In this document: piece after piece, positions 16,771 to 22,479 of the stretch
Layout: every line of letters begins with the position of its first letter
Numbering within the stretch: position 1 is the first letter of the stretch
Origin: a virus
Reading direction: 5' to 3' (one strand)
IMG/VR virus record: IMGVR_UViG_3300022690_002568
Location: 1-40,727 of that record
Length of the DNA stretch: 40,727 nt
Translations under genes and position numbers: made by a program
Notes under the pieces: model-generated
What the model was told of the DNA's origin: nothing
The model's database searches: none
The model's input: only the letters and a program-made list of their open reading frames with translations

Positions 16771-16987
16771 AGAGGCACTTTTAGAATGGGTTCCAGATGC
16801 CTATTATGAAAATGGCACAAAAGCAGAATGTATTTGGTATAAAATTTTTAACATGTTTGATGTTCACAGTCAAAGTTTTAAGCAAGTGAAGGAAAAAAGA
16901 GATATGGATAAAAAAAAAGAGTTAAACTCAGTACCAATATGGGGTCCAGAGTTTAATAGTAGAACAGGAAAATTAGTAAAGTCCTAA
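16760..16987 (+). CDS. 75-residue soluble protein overlapping the holin-like gene
   Basis: ATG 16760 gives MALKEALLEWVPDAYYENG and a product with a single Cys, a basic stretch VKEKRDMDKKKEL and a C-terminus SRTGKLVKS. A longer frame from 16733 would overlap the previous gene more and is less likely. The stop lies 14 bases inside the 3' end of the opposing zinc-ribbon gene. No family is recognised. Translational coupling to the membrane protein suggests a shared process. Confidence 0.6.
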   Translation: MALKEALLEWVPDAYYENGTKAECIWYKIFNMFDVHSQSFKQVKEKRDMDKKKELNSVPIWGPEFNSRTGKLVKS

Positions 16988-17173
16988 TTCTTTTGCATCA
17001 AACCACATAATATGATGACATTTACTACATTTTGCTAGTGCATAGTTATAATTTTGTATTTTAACCATACTAGTACGTATTATGTCATATCCACAAATTG
17101 GACAGTTGAATTTTATGTTTTTTGATGTTAATATAGTTGTTATATCACGTTCCGTTATATCACCTCTTTGCAA
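16973..17173 (-). CDS. Zinc-ribbon protein on the minus strand
   Basis: This 66-residue protein has CPIC (residues ~24-27) and CSKC (~49-52), a standard two-knuckle zinc ribbon, with a C-terminus IMWFDAKELGLY. It starts at TTG 17173, about 25 nt from an A/T-rich TATA-like stretch on the minus strand. It interrupts the plus-strand lysis-type region and converges on the 75-residue gene with a 15-base overlap. Transcript interference with that module is possible. Its biochemical role is unknown. Confidence 0.65.
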   Translation of the reverse strand: MQRGDITERDITTILTSKNIKFNCPICGYDIIRTSMVKIQNYNYALAKCSKCHHIMWFDAKELGLY

Positions 17174-17277
17174 ATCCTTACAAAATTTGTATTTAACTCA
17201 TAAAATGCAATAAGGTCTATCTGAAAAAGGGATATGTGGCCAGTTTTTAAGTAACCTATATTGAATATAATTAAGAT

Positions 17278-17580
17278 ATGAGTTTAGACGATGACGCAAA
17301 AGCACTTGGTTCACTTGGACGACAAGAAATTCTAACTGTTTTAATAATTCTAGTTCTAATAATGATTCCAATTGGTGCCATTATATTAATAATAATAGCA
17401 CTATCAAATCCTGATGTTGTATCGAAAATTGATATTGAAGGAACTATAGACTTTGGACGATTTTTAGACAAGGTAATTGAGAGCTATGATGCATTCTTGT
17501 TACTTCTTGGAGTAGGAATAGGATCATCTGTAACAGTTGGCGGAATTAAGATGGGTCACGCTCTAAGAAAGACATCATGA
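17278..17580 (+). CDS. Two-helix membrane protein upstream of metalloprotease
   Basis: The 100 residues comprise an acidic N-terminus (MSLDDDAKALGS), a very hydrophobic helix (ILTVLIILVLIMIPIGAIIL...) and a second helix near residues 73-92 (AFLLLLGVGIGSSVTVGGI), then a basic tail. The stop overlaps the protease start by ATGA, a strong sign of coupled expression. Topology fits a holin or a membrane anchor for the protease. It has its own AT-rich promoter region after the divergent zinc-ribbon gene. Confidence 0.7.
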   Translation: MSLDDDAKALGSLGRQEILTVLIILVLIMIPIGAIILIIIALSNPDVVSKIDIEGTIDFGRFLDKVIESYDAFLLLLGVGIGSSVTVGGIKMGHALRKTS

Positions 17581-18326
17581 TTATCATGACTGATAAAATG
17601 TGCAGAGCAACGGTTAATGAAAAAGGTAAAATCTCTTTTGATAGTGCAATATCTAATGGTTCAACTCTAGAAGAAATTATTCAAGGTGATAAACAATATG
17701 GTATGATGGTTCCCAGAAATGGAGCATACTTTACGTATAGAGTAGAAGACTGGCAAAATAGATGGATGAAACTCAAACAACTAAGAAAAGGAATTGCCCT
17801 TGCTTGGACTACAGTCGAAAAAGTAATTGATATTGATGTAAGAGAAGCCAAAATCGATGAACTTCCAGACTTTACAATATATTTTAGAAAAACAGATGAT
17901 GATCCATATCTAACATCAAATACGTTAATGTATCATTATTATCCAATATCAGATATCAATAATCCAAACAGGGGAGTTTGTGTAGTTAATGCAGATTATA
18001 TATGGACTATGGATGGCGAAGGGATACCGCTATACATATTTGATCCTGAACATTATCCTGAACCTGTAGGATCGACTGTGAAAACATTTGACTTTGATGA
18101 TATCTATGTTCACGAAGGCCCCGGTCATGGATTAGGATTACCACACTCTCCAAATCTAAATACAAAAATGTACGGAAATGCATCAGGAATGGCAAACACA
18201 ATATTTGATGAAACACCATATGAAACCATTCCAAGACTACAAGCAAAATATCCAAAAAAAGAAATTAGTGCATGGCATTTATTTAGGTGGATTAGATATC
18301 TCCTTCGTAGAAGAGAGAAATATTAG
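17577..18326 (+). CDS. Matrixin-like zinc metalloprotease, candidate S-layer protease
   Basis: In this 249-residue protein, residues ~100-225 follow the matrixin (metzincin M10-like) order: strand FTIYF, a MYHYYP segment, NRGVCVVNADYIWTMDG, then VHEGPGHGLGLPHS (H179, E180, H184, H190) and a Met-turn-like KMYG (M198), followed by a helix IPRLQAKYP like the usual IQALYG. The zinc motif has one residue more than the canonical HExxHxxGxxH. There is no signal peptide. The gene is coupled to a membrane protein on its 5' side and followed by another. Thaumarchaea are bounded by a protein S-layer, so a protease could serve for release or entry (inference). Confidence 0.7.
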   Translation: MIIMTDKMCRATVNEKGKISFDSAISNGSTLEEIIQGDKQYGMMVPRNGAYFTYRVEDWQNRWMKLKQLRKGIALAWTTVEKVIDIDVREAKIDELPDFTIYFRKTDDDPYLTSNTLMYHYYPISDINNPNRGVCVVNADYIWTMDGEGIPLYIFDPEHYPEPVGSTVKTFDFDDIYVHEGPGHGLGLPHSPNLNTKMYGNASGMANTIFDETPYETIPRLQAKYPKKEISAWHLFRWIRYLLRRREKY

Positions 18327-18334
18327 CTGTAATT

Positions 18335-18652
18335 ATGGCAAAATTACCAAGAACAAAAAATATAATTCAAAATTTCGTAATTGTAATAGCAATGTTGTAT
18401 GTATTTGGAACCTCGGCTGTTGGTTACTTTGCTCCACAACTCCTTGCAGGTGAAGACGGCGAACTTACAGGATTCCAGAAACAAACACTTGAGAATTCGT
18501 ATATTCTTATAGTTGTAATCATTTCAGGTTCTATTGCAGCAATTGCATTAGATAAACGAGACTCACAAGAAACTGATATGGTCGAAAAACTTTTAGCAAC
18601 TTTAGATAAGATTGATCCTCAGATAGTCAAGAAAGCCCAAGAGAAACTATAA
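18335..18652 (+). CDS. Two-helix membrane protein downstream of metalloprotease
   Basis: This 105-residue protein has a basic N-terminus MAKLPRTKN, a first membrane helix (FVIVIAMLYVFGTSAVGYFA), a short loop with Gly/Glu, and a second helix (YILIVVIISGSIAAIALD). A charged C-terminal helix then ends IVKKAQEKL. This is the third two-helix membrane protein of the module. It starts eight bases after the protease stop. Holin-, antiholin- or spanin-like roles are all possible. Confidence 0.7.
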   Translation: MAKLPRTKNIIQNFVIVIAMLYVFGTSAVGYFAPQLLAGEDGELTGFQKQTLENSYILIVVIISGSIAAIALDKRDSQETDMVEKLLATLDKIDPQIVKKAQEKL

Positions 18653-18662
18653 TTAAAAATCC

Positions 18663-18688
18663 ACCTTATGACGTCCGAACCATAAGGT
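18663..18688 (+). terminator. Stem-loop after the protease module
   Basis: ACCTTATG (18663-18670) pairs perfectly with CATAAGGT (18681-18688) across a ten-base loop and is followed by T-rich sequence. It lies just past the 18652 stop and before the next late-type promoter, so it may terminate the module transcript. Confidence 0.5.
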
Positions 18689-18713
18689 TTCATCTTTTGC
18701 ATCAAACTAAATA

Positions 18714-18729
18714 AAATGCATATATTTTA
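18714..18729 (+). promoter_or_regulatory. Late-type promoter, copy 3
   Basis: AAATGCATATATTTTA matches the shared late element. The C of CATATA is 30 nt from TTG 18749. The ATG inside this element (18716) is part of the promoter rather than a start codon. Confidence 0.8.
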
Positions 18730-18748
18730 TATTTATTTGCTAAATATA

Positions 18749-19477
18749 TTGAGTCAAAATAAGATAGGACTAAACTATAAATTTCTACTTTTATTAGCTG
18801 TAATATTTATCGCATTTCAGGTAAATGATGCATACTCTATGAAAATTAGTTGTTCTGAGCAAGTCATTGCCTCTGGTGAATATCCAATATGTGACTATGT
18901 AGACGAGTGGAATGACTCACATGAATTTGGTGATTTGGTACTTGCAGAAAATACACTTAGAATAGACGAGCTAGGGCCATCCATTTTAGTAGAAACGGAT
19001 ATAGAGGATTTTATAGACGAAGAAATTTTTGAAGAACGTATAGTAGGTATGCTCATAGCTGACAGTATTATTAAAGAAGAAATAAACTATATCCTACAAG
19101 ATATTCTTATAGACGATGAGATTCTTATAGACGATGAGATTCTTATAGACGATGAGATTCTTATAGAAATAAAGTCCATTCTTGTAGAATATGTAGAAAC
19201 TGTAAAAGGCATAGAAAACATAAAAGACATTCTTTTCGACTACATAGAAAATCTAGCAACTATAACAGATATAGAAAATATTCTAGATAACGACATTGTT
19301 GTAGAAGCGGAATACACCGATTCCTTCCCATTAAATGCAGGTGATCAAGAGCTTATAGAGATATGGCAACAGATAAACCAAGACTCAATAGACAAAATAA
19401 ATATAGAATATCCCGGATTAGAAGAGAAATGCAACGAGCTTAGAGACTGGGTGTATGATAAGATAAAAATAAATTAA
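18749..19477 (+). CDS. Secreted acidic protein with tandem ILIDDE repeats
   Basis: The protein has 242 residues when started at TTG 18749, the position dictated by promoter spacing. The N-terminus MSQNKIGLNYKF, then LLLLAVIFIAFQVNDAYS, is a textbook signal peptide. The longer frame from 18716 would bury it. The mature part is very acidic and Ile-rich, with Cys near the start, three perfect repeats of ILIDDE, long amphipathic helices and a terminal Cys. Likely exported and possibly surface-associated or divalent-cation-binding. No family is recognised. It follows the protease module, so a role at the envelope is plausible. Confidence 0.65.
   Translation: MSQNKIGLNYKFLLLLAVIFIAFQVNDAYSMKISCSEQVIASGEYPICDYVDEWNDSHEFGDLVLAENTLRIDELGPSILVETDIEDFIDEEIFEERIVGMLIADSIIKEEINYILQDILIDDEILIDDEILIDDEILIEIKSILVEYVETVKGIENIKDILFDYIENLATITDIENILDNDIVVEAEYTDSFPLNAGDQELIEIWQQINQDSIDKINIEYPGLEEKCNELRDWVYDKIKIN
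19103..19168 (+). repeat. 18-bp tandem repeat encoding ILIDDE
   Basis: ATTCTTATAGACGATGAG occurs three times in perfect tandem (19103-19156) with a partial fourth unit to about 19168. Identical DNA units suggest recent slippage expansion, so copy number may vary among relatives. Confidence 0.9.
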
Positions 19478-19480
19478 TCA

Positions 19481-19747
19481 TTATTTATTAGACGTATGAA
19501 ATTTAGCCCAAGAGTTTATGGTTTTGTGTTTTGTTGGCTCGTATGAATAATTTGAATGTCCTTTATTATCAAACCATTCTACAGACAACCCTACTGTATC
19601 ATTTTTAAATCTGACCAAAATGCCAAAATTAGATATTTTATTTGTTTTGTCTTTATGTGAAATGACAAGCATTTTATCCACAATTGTTTGATCCAAATCA
19701 CAAAGAAATACCTTATTTCCAAAGTGTTTGTAATAAAGCCACGCCAT
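19481..19747 (-). CDS. 88-residue protein of unknown function, minus strand
   Basis: The product starts MAWLYYKHFGNKVFLCDLDQ and is mixed alpha/beta with several aromatic and His residues. No membrane span or paired-Cys motif is present. Its start lies 30 nt from a TATA element at 19771-19781 that also points the other way to the RNA candidate. It converges on the secreted acidic protein gene with three bases between stops. Function is unknown. Confidence 0.6.
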   Translation of the reverse strand: MAWLYYKHFGNKVFLCDLDQTIVDKMLVISHKDKTNKISNFGILVRFKNDTVGLSVEWFDNKGHSNYSYEPTKHKTINSWAKFHTSNK

Positions 19748-19770
19748 CAGGGTCAGTATATACTTACCGA

Positions 19771-19781
19771 CTTTATATATT
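19771..19781. promoter_or_regulatory. Bidirectional TATA element
   Basis: CTTTATATATT serves as a TATA box on both strands: about 30 nt from ATG 19747 on the minus strand, and about 25-30 nt before the structured segment beginning near 19800 on the plus strand. Confidence 0.55.
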
Positions 19782-19799
19782 GATCATTATCTTAGAGGT

Positions 19800-19922
19800 A
19801 TTACAATTACACGCCAAGCCACTTGGGTAAGTGACCTGACGCGCGAGAGCCCCGATGGCAAACACAAACGATTTTCATCTGAGTTTGTGAGGACTCTCTG
19901 TATGCTAATCTGCCATCTTTTT
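19800..19922 (+). ncRNA. Candidate pseudoknotted non-coding RNA
   Basis: This segment has no sensible ORF and is visibly richer in G/C than its surroundings. Visible pairings: hairpin CACTT/AAGTG (19820-19833); GAGAGCCC (19845-19852) with GGACTCTC (19891-19898, one mismatch); CACAAAC (19863-19869) with GTTTGTG (19883-19889), extended by GAT/ATC; and GATGGCA (19854-19860) with TGCCATC (19911-19917). The last helix crosses the second, an H-type pseudoknot. A TATA element lies upstream and a T5 run (19918-19922) follows the last pairing base, as in archaeal termination. I cannot assign an RNA family. It is neither a tRNA nor recognisable RNase P or SRP RNA. Confidence 0.6.
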
Positions 19923-19929
19923 CATAATC

Positions 19930-20083
19930 GACCAAGACATGATAGAGGTTAACAAATTAACATACAATAATTGATTTCTGAATTTAATTATAAGAATGTT
20001 AGTGAAATTAATTACACTGGTTAAAAACTAATAACACTTAATTACTTGTTAGTATTATTAATATTGACCAAGATGTATAGAGG
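19930..20083 (+). repeat. Duplicated leader element GACCAAGA..ATAGAGG
   Basis: GACCAAGACATGATAGAGG (19930-19948) recurs as GACCAAGATGTATAGAGG (20066-20083). Each copy carries an ATG and a GAGG ribosome-binding-like core. The second copy leads directly into the first gene of the early operon, while the first opens only an 11-codon frame. Confidence 0.6.
20001..20050. promoter_or_regulatory. Paired palindromes upstream of the early operon
   Basis: AGTGAAATTAATTACACT (20001-20018) is an 18-base palindrome with one mismatched pair. AACACTTAATTACTTGTT (20033-20050) is a second, less perfect palindrome with the same AATTA core. Their centres are about 32 bp apart in gene-free AT-rich DNA, suggesting operator or initiator binding sites for the operon that begins at 20092. 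The rest of the 19923-20091 gap shows only the duplicated leader element. Confidence 0.5.
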
Positions 20084-20091
20084 AGAAGAAT

Positions 20092-20328
20092 CTGAAAACG
20101 TTTAGTATTGAAGAATCAACGCTTGAGAGCGTCATAAAAACAATTCCCAAACTTGTTAACATCAACTACAAGTTACTCGGTATTGACATTTCAGATCTTC
20201 AAGTCCTCGGTAGAAATGCTTTAGCGTATTTTACAAAGTATCCACCTACCGAGGAACAAATTATTCGAATATCAAATGTAAGTTCAGGAAATAAGACCCT
20301 TCAAAAAATTGTGGAGGCGAAAGCATGA
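20092..20328 (+). CDS. First early-operon gene, apparent CTG start
   Basis: The 78-residue frame has no ATG, GTG or TTG before its body. CTG 20092 sits six bases after a strong GAGGAG ribosome-binding site. Alternatively, ATG 20073 opens MYRGEESENV in the neighbouring frame, and removing one A from the AAAA run at about 20095 would join it to this frame. The product (KTFSIEESTLESVIKTIPKL...) is helical, soluble and of unknown family. It ends ATGA into the next gene. Confidence 0.6.
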   Translation: MKTFSIEESTLESVIKTIPKLVNINYKLLGIDISDLQVLGRNALAYFTKYPPTEEQIIRISNVSSGNKTLQKIVEAKA

Positions 20329-20510
20329 GTAAAATCATTTATGATTCACAAAATCTTGATGTTTCTATCTGGTTTGATAAAAATGCTGGAGATGTAAAAT
20401 GGGAATTCAAAACTAGCACAGATTTTATTTCTATATACACCGCAACACAAATAAAAACACTTATTGAAAAACTTCAAGAATCTCTAGATTTTGAGTGGAA
20501 TCCAACATGA
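20325..20510 (+). CDS. 61-residue early-operon protein
   Basis: It starts MSKIIYDSQNLDVSIWFDKN and has three strands, then a helix (TATQIKTLIEKLQESLDF). It overlaps both neighbours by ATGA, with GGAGG upstream as ribosome-binding site. It has no Cys, unlike the genes that follow. No family is recognised. A small DNA- or protein-binding accessory is possible from the beta-alpha layout. Confidence 0.7.
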   Translation: MSKIIYDSQNLDVSIWFDKNAGDVKWEFKTSTDFISIYTATQIKTLIEKLQESLDFEWNPT

Positions 20511-20599
20511 ATATCTGTATTTATTGCCATAATTGCTTCGAGGCAACTGATTTGAATGTATGTGAGTGTGGCAGTTCTGATTATGAGGAAGAAATATGA
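20507..20599 (+). CDS. 30-residue zinc-knuckle miniprotein
   Basis: The sequence opens MNICIYCHNC and has CECG near residue 20, giving up to five Cys in 30 residues, enough for one zinc site. It is coupled by ATGA at both ends (20507-20510 and 20596-20599), which supports it being translated despite its size. It is the first of the Cys-rich miniproteins of this operon. Confidence 0.6.
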   Translation: MNICIYCHNCFEATDLNVCECGSSDYEEEI

Positions 20600-20730
20600 T
20601 CGGACTTAACGACTTGATGGATGCACGAATCAGAAAGAGACAAGAAAAATGCCCACATCTCTATCAATATTTGGTGTTTGCTTCTGACGGGGTGTTTTGC
20701 AGTAGATGTGCAAAGAGGGAGGAGAAATAA
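20596..20730 (+). CDS. 44-residue zinc miniprotein (CxH...CxxC)
   Basis: MIGLNDLMDARIRKRQEK is followed by CPHLY and FCSRCAKREEK. The CxH...FCxxC arrangement is the same as in the 63-residue protein at 20812, so the two are probably paralogues. The N-terminal basic helix could bind nucleic acid. TAATG joins it to the next gene. Function is unknown. Confidence 0.6.
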   Translation: MIGLNDLMDARIRKRQEKCPHLYQYLVFASDGVFCSRCAKREEK

Positions 20731-20825
20731 TGGGACTACAAGATTATATAGGAATACTTGCTGGGTGCCATGAACTTTCTACGGTTATTCAATTAGAGAT
20801 TAAAGAGATGAATGATGGAAATTAA
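20730..20825 (+). CDS. 31-residue early-operon miniprotein
   Basis: The sequence starts MGLQDYIGILAGCHELSTVI and ends IKEMNDGN, with one Cys and one His but no zinc motif. It begins in TAATG of the preceding gene and overlaps the next start by 14 bases. The overlap structure is the main reason to accept it. It could instead be a leader that tunes translation of the 20812 gene. Confidence 0.45.
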   Translation: MGLQDYIGILAGCHELSTVIQLEIKEMNDGN

Positions 20826-21003
20826 CAACGCACTAGATAAACTTGTTAAACAAAAACAAGCTAATTGTGATCATAATTTTCAAGATCGTATTGTAATTGG
20901 TAACGAAGCATTTTGTGGTAAATGTGGATTAAAAGAAATTTTTCATCAAAAAAATGTGTATGAGGATTATGAAAGAAAAATATGGGGAGATTCTAACAAA
21001 TGA
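20812..21003 (+). CDS. 63-residue zinc protein (CxH...CxxC)
   Basis: An N-terminal basic helix (MMEINNALDKLVKQKQAN) precedes CDHNF and FCGKCG, a probable single zinc site, and an acidic/aromatic tail. Its layout parallels the 44-residue protein at 20596. The next gene starts ATGA on its stop. It is probably a small nucleic-acid- or protein-binding regulator. This is inference from the family-like architecture. Confidence 0.65.
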   Translation: MMEINNALDKLVKQKQANCDHNFQDRIVIGNEAFCGKCGLKEIFHQKNVYEDYERKIWGDSNK

Positions 21004-21134
21004 GTTTCATTCCTCCAAAATGCACATTTTGCGCTGGCTCACTATCCAGAATTAGTAATGTGAACCCCAATCTCATTTGTTTGAATAGGGACTGTAAAAA
21101 AGAGTTTGAACTTTCGGAGAAATCACTGTCATGA
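21000..21134 (+). CDS. 44-residue zinc-ribbon miniprotein
   Basis: MSFIPPKCTFCAGSL opens with CxxC, and a second pair CLNRDC follows around residues 27-32, giving a complete four-Cys ribbon. ATGA overlaps occur at both ends. No family is recognised. Confidence 0.6.
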   Translation: MSFIPPKCTFCAGSLSRISNVNPNLICLNRDCKKEFELSEKSLS

Positions 21135-21316
21135 TATACAAAGCAAAACCATTTACAGATAATGATATTTGTAAATGTGGACATGTAAGAGGTTCTCATT
21201 ATAGTAAGAGTGTATTTCCTCAGTTATTCGGTTATGACAGTCCTACCAATCGGTGTTTTATTTGTATGTGCTCTAACTTTGTAGATAAGATAAATGATTC
21301 AGGAGAAACCAAATGA
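21131..21316 (+). CDS. CxCGH-type zinc protein
   Basis: In this 61-residue protein, CKCGHVRGSH (residues ~14-23) and CFICMCSNF (~42-50) match the pattern seen in the proteins at 14284 (minus) and 28603. The motif is conserved while the rest diverges, as in an old paralogous set. It is coupled to both neighbours by ATGA. Ligand spacing suggests one zinc per molecule. Role unknown. Confidence 0.7.
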   Translation: MIYKAKPFTDNDICKCGHVRGSHYSKSVFPQLFGYDSPTNRCFICMCSNFVDKINDSGETK

Positions 21317-21507
21317 CTGATTGTTACATTTGTCATATACCAATTAACAAACATTCTATGCCTAAATTAAAAAAATGTCTAGTGTGTTTGTACATTAGAC
21401 TAGATCAACTACTAGATGACTTGTTACCAAATTGGAAACGTTGGTTAAAGCGACTGAAAATATTCTATGGCTGGTATAAAATTTCTACTAATTCAAGATT
21501 AGAGTGA
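21313..21507 (+). CDS. 64-residue zinc protein with basic/aromatic tail
   Basis: The sequence opens MTDCYICHIPINKHSMPKLK and then has KKCLVCLYIRL, giving two CxxC pairs separated by about 17 residues with intervening His. A Trp/Lys-rich helix follows (NWKRWLKRLKIFYGWYK) that could bind nucleic acid or membranes. It ends nine bases before the next gene. Confidence 0.65.
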   Translation: MTDCYICHIPINKHSMPKLKKCLVCLYIRLDQLLDDLLPNWKRWLKRLKIFYGWYKISTNSRLE

Positions 21508-21516
21508 GGTGATTAA

Positions 21517-21840
21517 ATGAGCAAGTTAAGCGATTACCAAACAAGTGGAGATGCAATAGGGCTAGCCAAAATAGGTGCAGAGACCTTTACAATTACCAAC
21601 GTGGAGGATTCTCAGTATGATGGCGCACCATCCTTAATCATCACTACTAAAAAACCGATAAGTGTAGAGGGTGTAGAATATAATAAATTTTACACAAGTA
21701 GAAAAGCACTCTTAGACACATTGAAAAATGTACAAATTCGCGAGGATCTAAAGGCAGGAAAAACTTTGGGTCCAGTCAAATGTGTACTAACCAAAGCCAA
21801 AGGTGGAGGAAAAGACTATTGGATTTTGGAGGATGTATAA
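21517..21840 (+). CDS. 107-residue protein, possible OB-like nucleic-acid-binding protein
   Basis: A GAGGTGA ribosome-binding site precedes the ATG. The product is strand-rich, with YDGAPSLIITTKKP, a RKALLDTLK helix and a C-terminal PVKCVLTKAKGGGKDYWILEDV strand-turn-strand. Small phage proteins of this look often sit in replication operons and bind single-stranded DNA, but no diagnostic motif is visible. It closes the first half of the early operon and is followed by a long T run. Confidence 0.6.
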   Translation: MSKLSDYQTSGDAIGLAKIGAETFTITNVEDSQYDGAPSLIITTKKPISVEGVEYNKFYTSRKALLDTLKNVQIREDLKAGKTLGPVKCVLTKAKGGGKDYWILEDV

Positions 21841-21848
21841 TACATTCC

Positions 21849-21867
21849 TTTTTTTTTTAAAAAAAAA
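21849..21867 (+). terminator. T10-A9 terminator-like tract
   Basis: Ten T followed by nine A lies nine bases after the 21840 stop. The T run suits archaeal intrinsic termination, and the following A run could fold back on it. A new promoter-like GAATAAAAAATTA precedes the next gene at 21905. Confidence 0.55.
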
Positions 21868-21904
21868 TTTGTTACTCTAGATAGAATAAAAAATTAGAAT
21901 TAAA

Positions 21905-22225
21905 ATGAACAAAAAAGAAACAGTAAAAAAATACAAGAGGCAAATAGCCATGGAATTATTCTCTAGTGAATGTTATGTGTGCCATAAGAGATATGGTAAA
22001 AACTTCCACTTTCATCATTTGACGTATAGAGTTGGCGAAAAGGTCTATAGTGATTTTAAAAATAATGATGACTATCAATTATATATTTTACCAATAATTG
22101 AGAATAGAAATCTAGACTTTGAGTTATTGTGTAATAAACATCACTATTTGGTAGAACAGCTAAAACGATTTAGACATGAAAGATTGGAGAGGCTCTTTGA
22201 TGTTGTAAGAAGGAGTAATAAATGA
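21905..22225 (+). CDS. HNH-type endonuclease-like protein
   Basis: In this 106-residue protein, CYVCHKRYG (~residues 22-30) is followed by NFHFHHLTY (~32-40), the metal and catalytic His region, and LLCNKHHYLVEQ (~79-90), which completes an HNH-like treble-clef order (CxxC...HxHH...CxxHH). Many viral HNH proteins act in packaging or as mobile nucleases. Here it starts the second early unit, next to methyltransferases. Whether it cuts DNA depends on residues I cannot align. Confidence 0.65.
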   Translation: MNKKETVKKYKRQIAMELFSSECYVCHKRYGKNFHFHHLTYRVGEKVYSDFKNNDDYQLYILPIIENRNLDFELLCNKHHYLVEQLKRFRHERLERLFDVVRRSNK

Positions 22226-22479
22226 AAATTAAAGAAGATAGAAAATGTGCAATATGTACAGAAATATTTAGAACACTATCCATTTCTAACAGAAAAACTT
22301 GCTCAACTAAATGTTCAATAAAGTATCAAACAGAGTATCAAATAAAGTATAGCCAGAAACCAGAAGTTAAAGCTAAACAAAAAGAGTATCAAAAAAAGTA
22401 TCGACAGAAACCAGAAGTTAAAGTCAAACAAAAAGAGTATCAAAGAAAGAAATTGGAAAGAAAGAAGTTGGTACAATGA
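22222..22479 (+). CDS. Zinc finger plus basic repeat protein
   Basis: The N-terminal ~40 residues carry CAICTEIF and CSTKCSIKY, a treble-clef-like zinc finger. The rest consists of near-identical basic units built on QKPEVKAKQKEYQ (two full copies), which should form a positively charged helix. DNA binding is likely. It overlaps both neighbours by ATGA. Similar basic Tyr/Lys repeats also occur in the 162-residue protein at 31289. Confidence 0.65.
   Translation: MKIKEDRKCAICTEIFRTLSISNRKTCSTKCSIKYQTEYQIKYSQKPEVKAKQKEYQKKYRQKPEVKVKQKEYQRKKLERKKLVQ

Noticed and set aside
18716-18748. ATG start for the secreted acidic protein
   Set aside because: The ATG is part of the TATA element (AAATGCATATA), and using it would bury the signal peptide. 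TTG 18749 fits the spacing rule.
19800-19922. tRNA or RNase P/SRP RNA
   Set aside because: No T-loop GTTCRAATC, no acceptor stem with CCA-type end, and no recognisable RNase P or SRP core, although the segment is clearly structured.
20001-20050. CRISPR-like repeats
   Set aside because: Only two imperfect palindromes with no spacers of uniform length; nothing array-like appears in the window.
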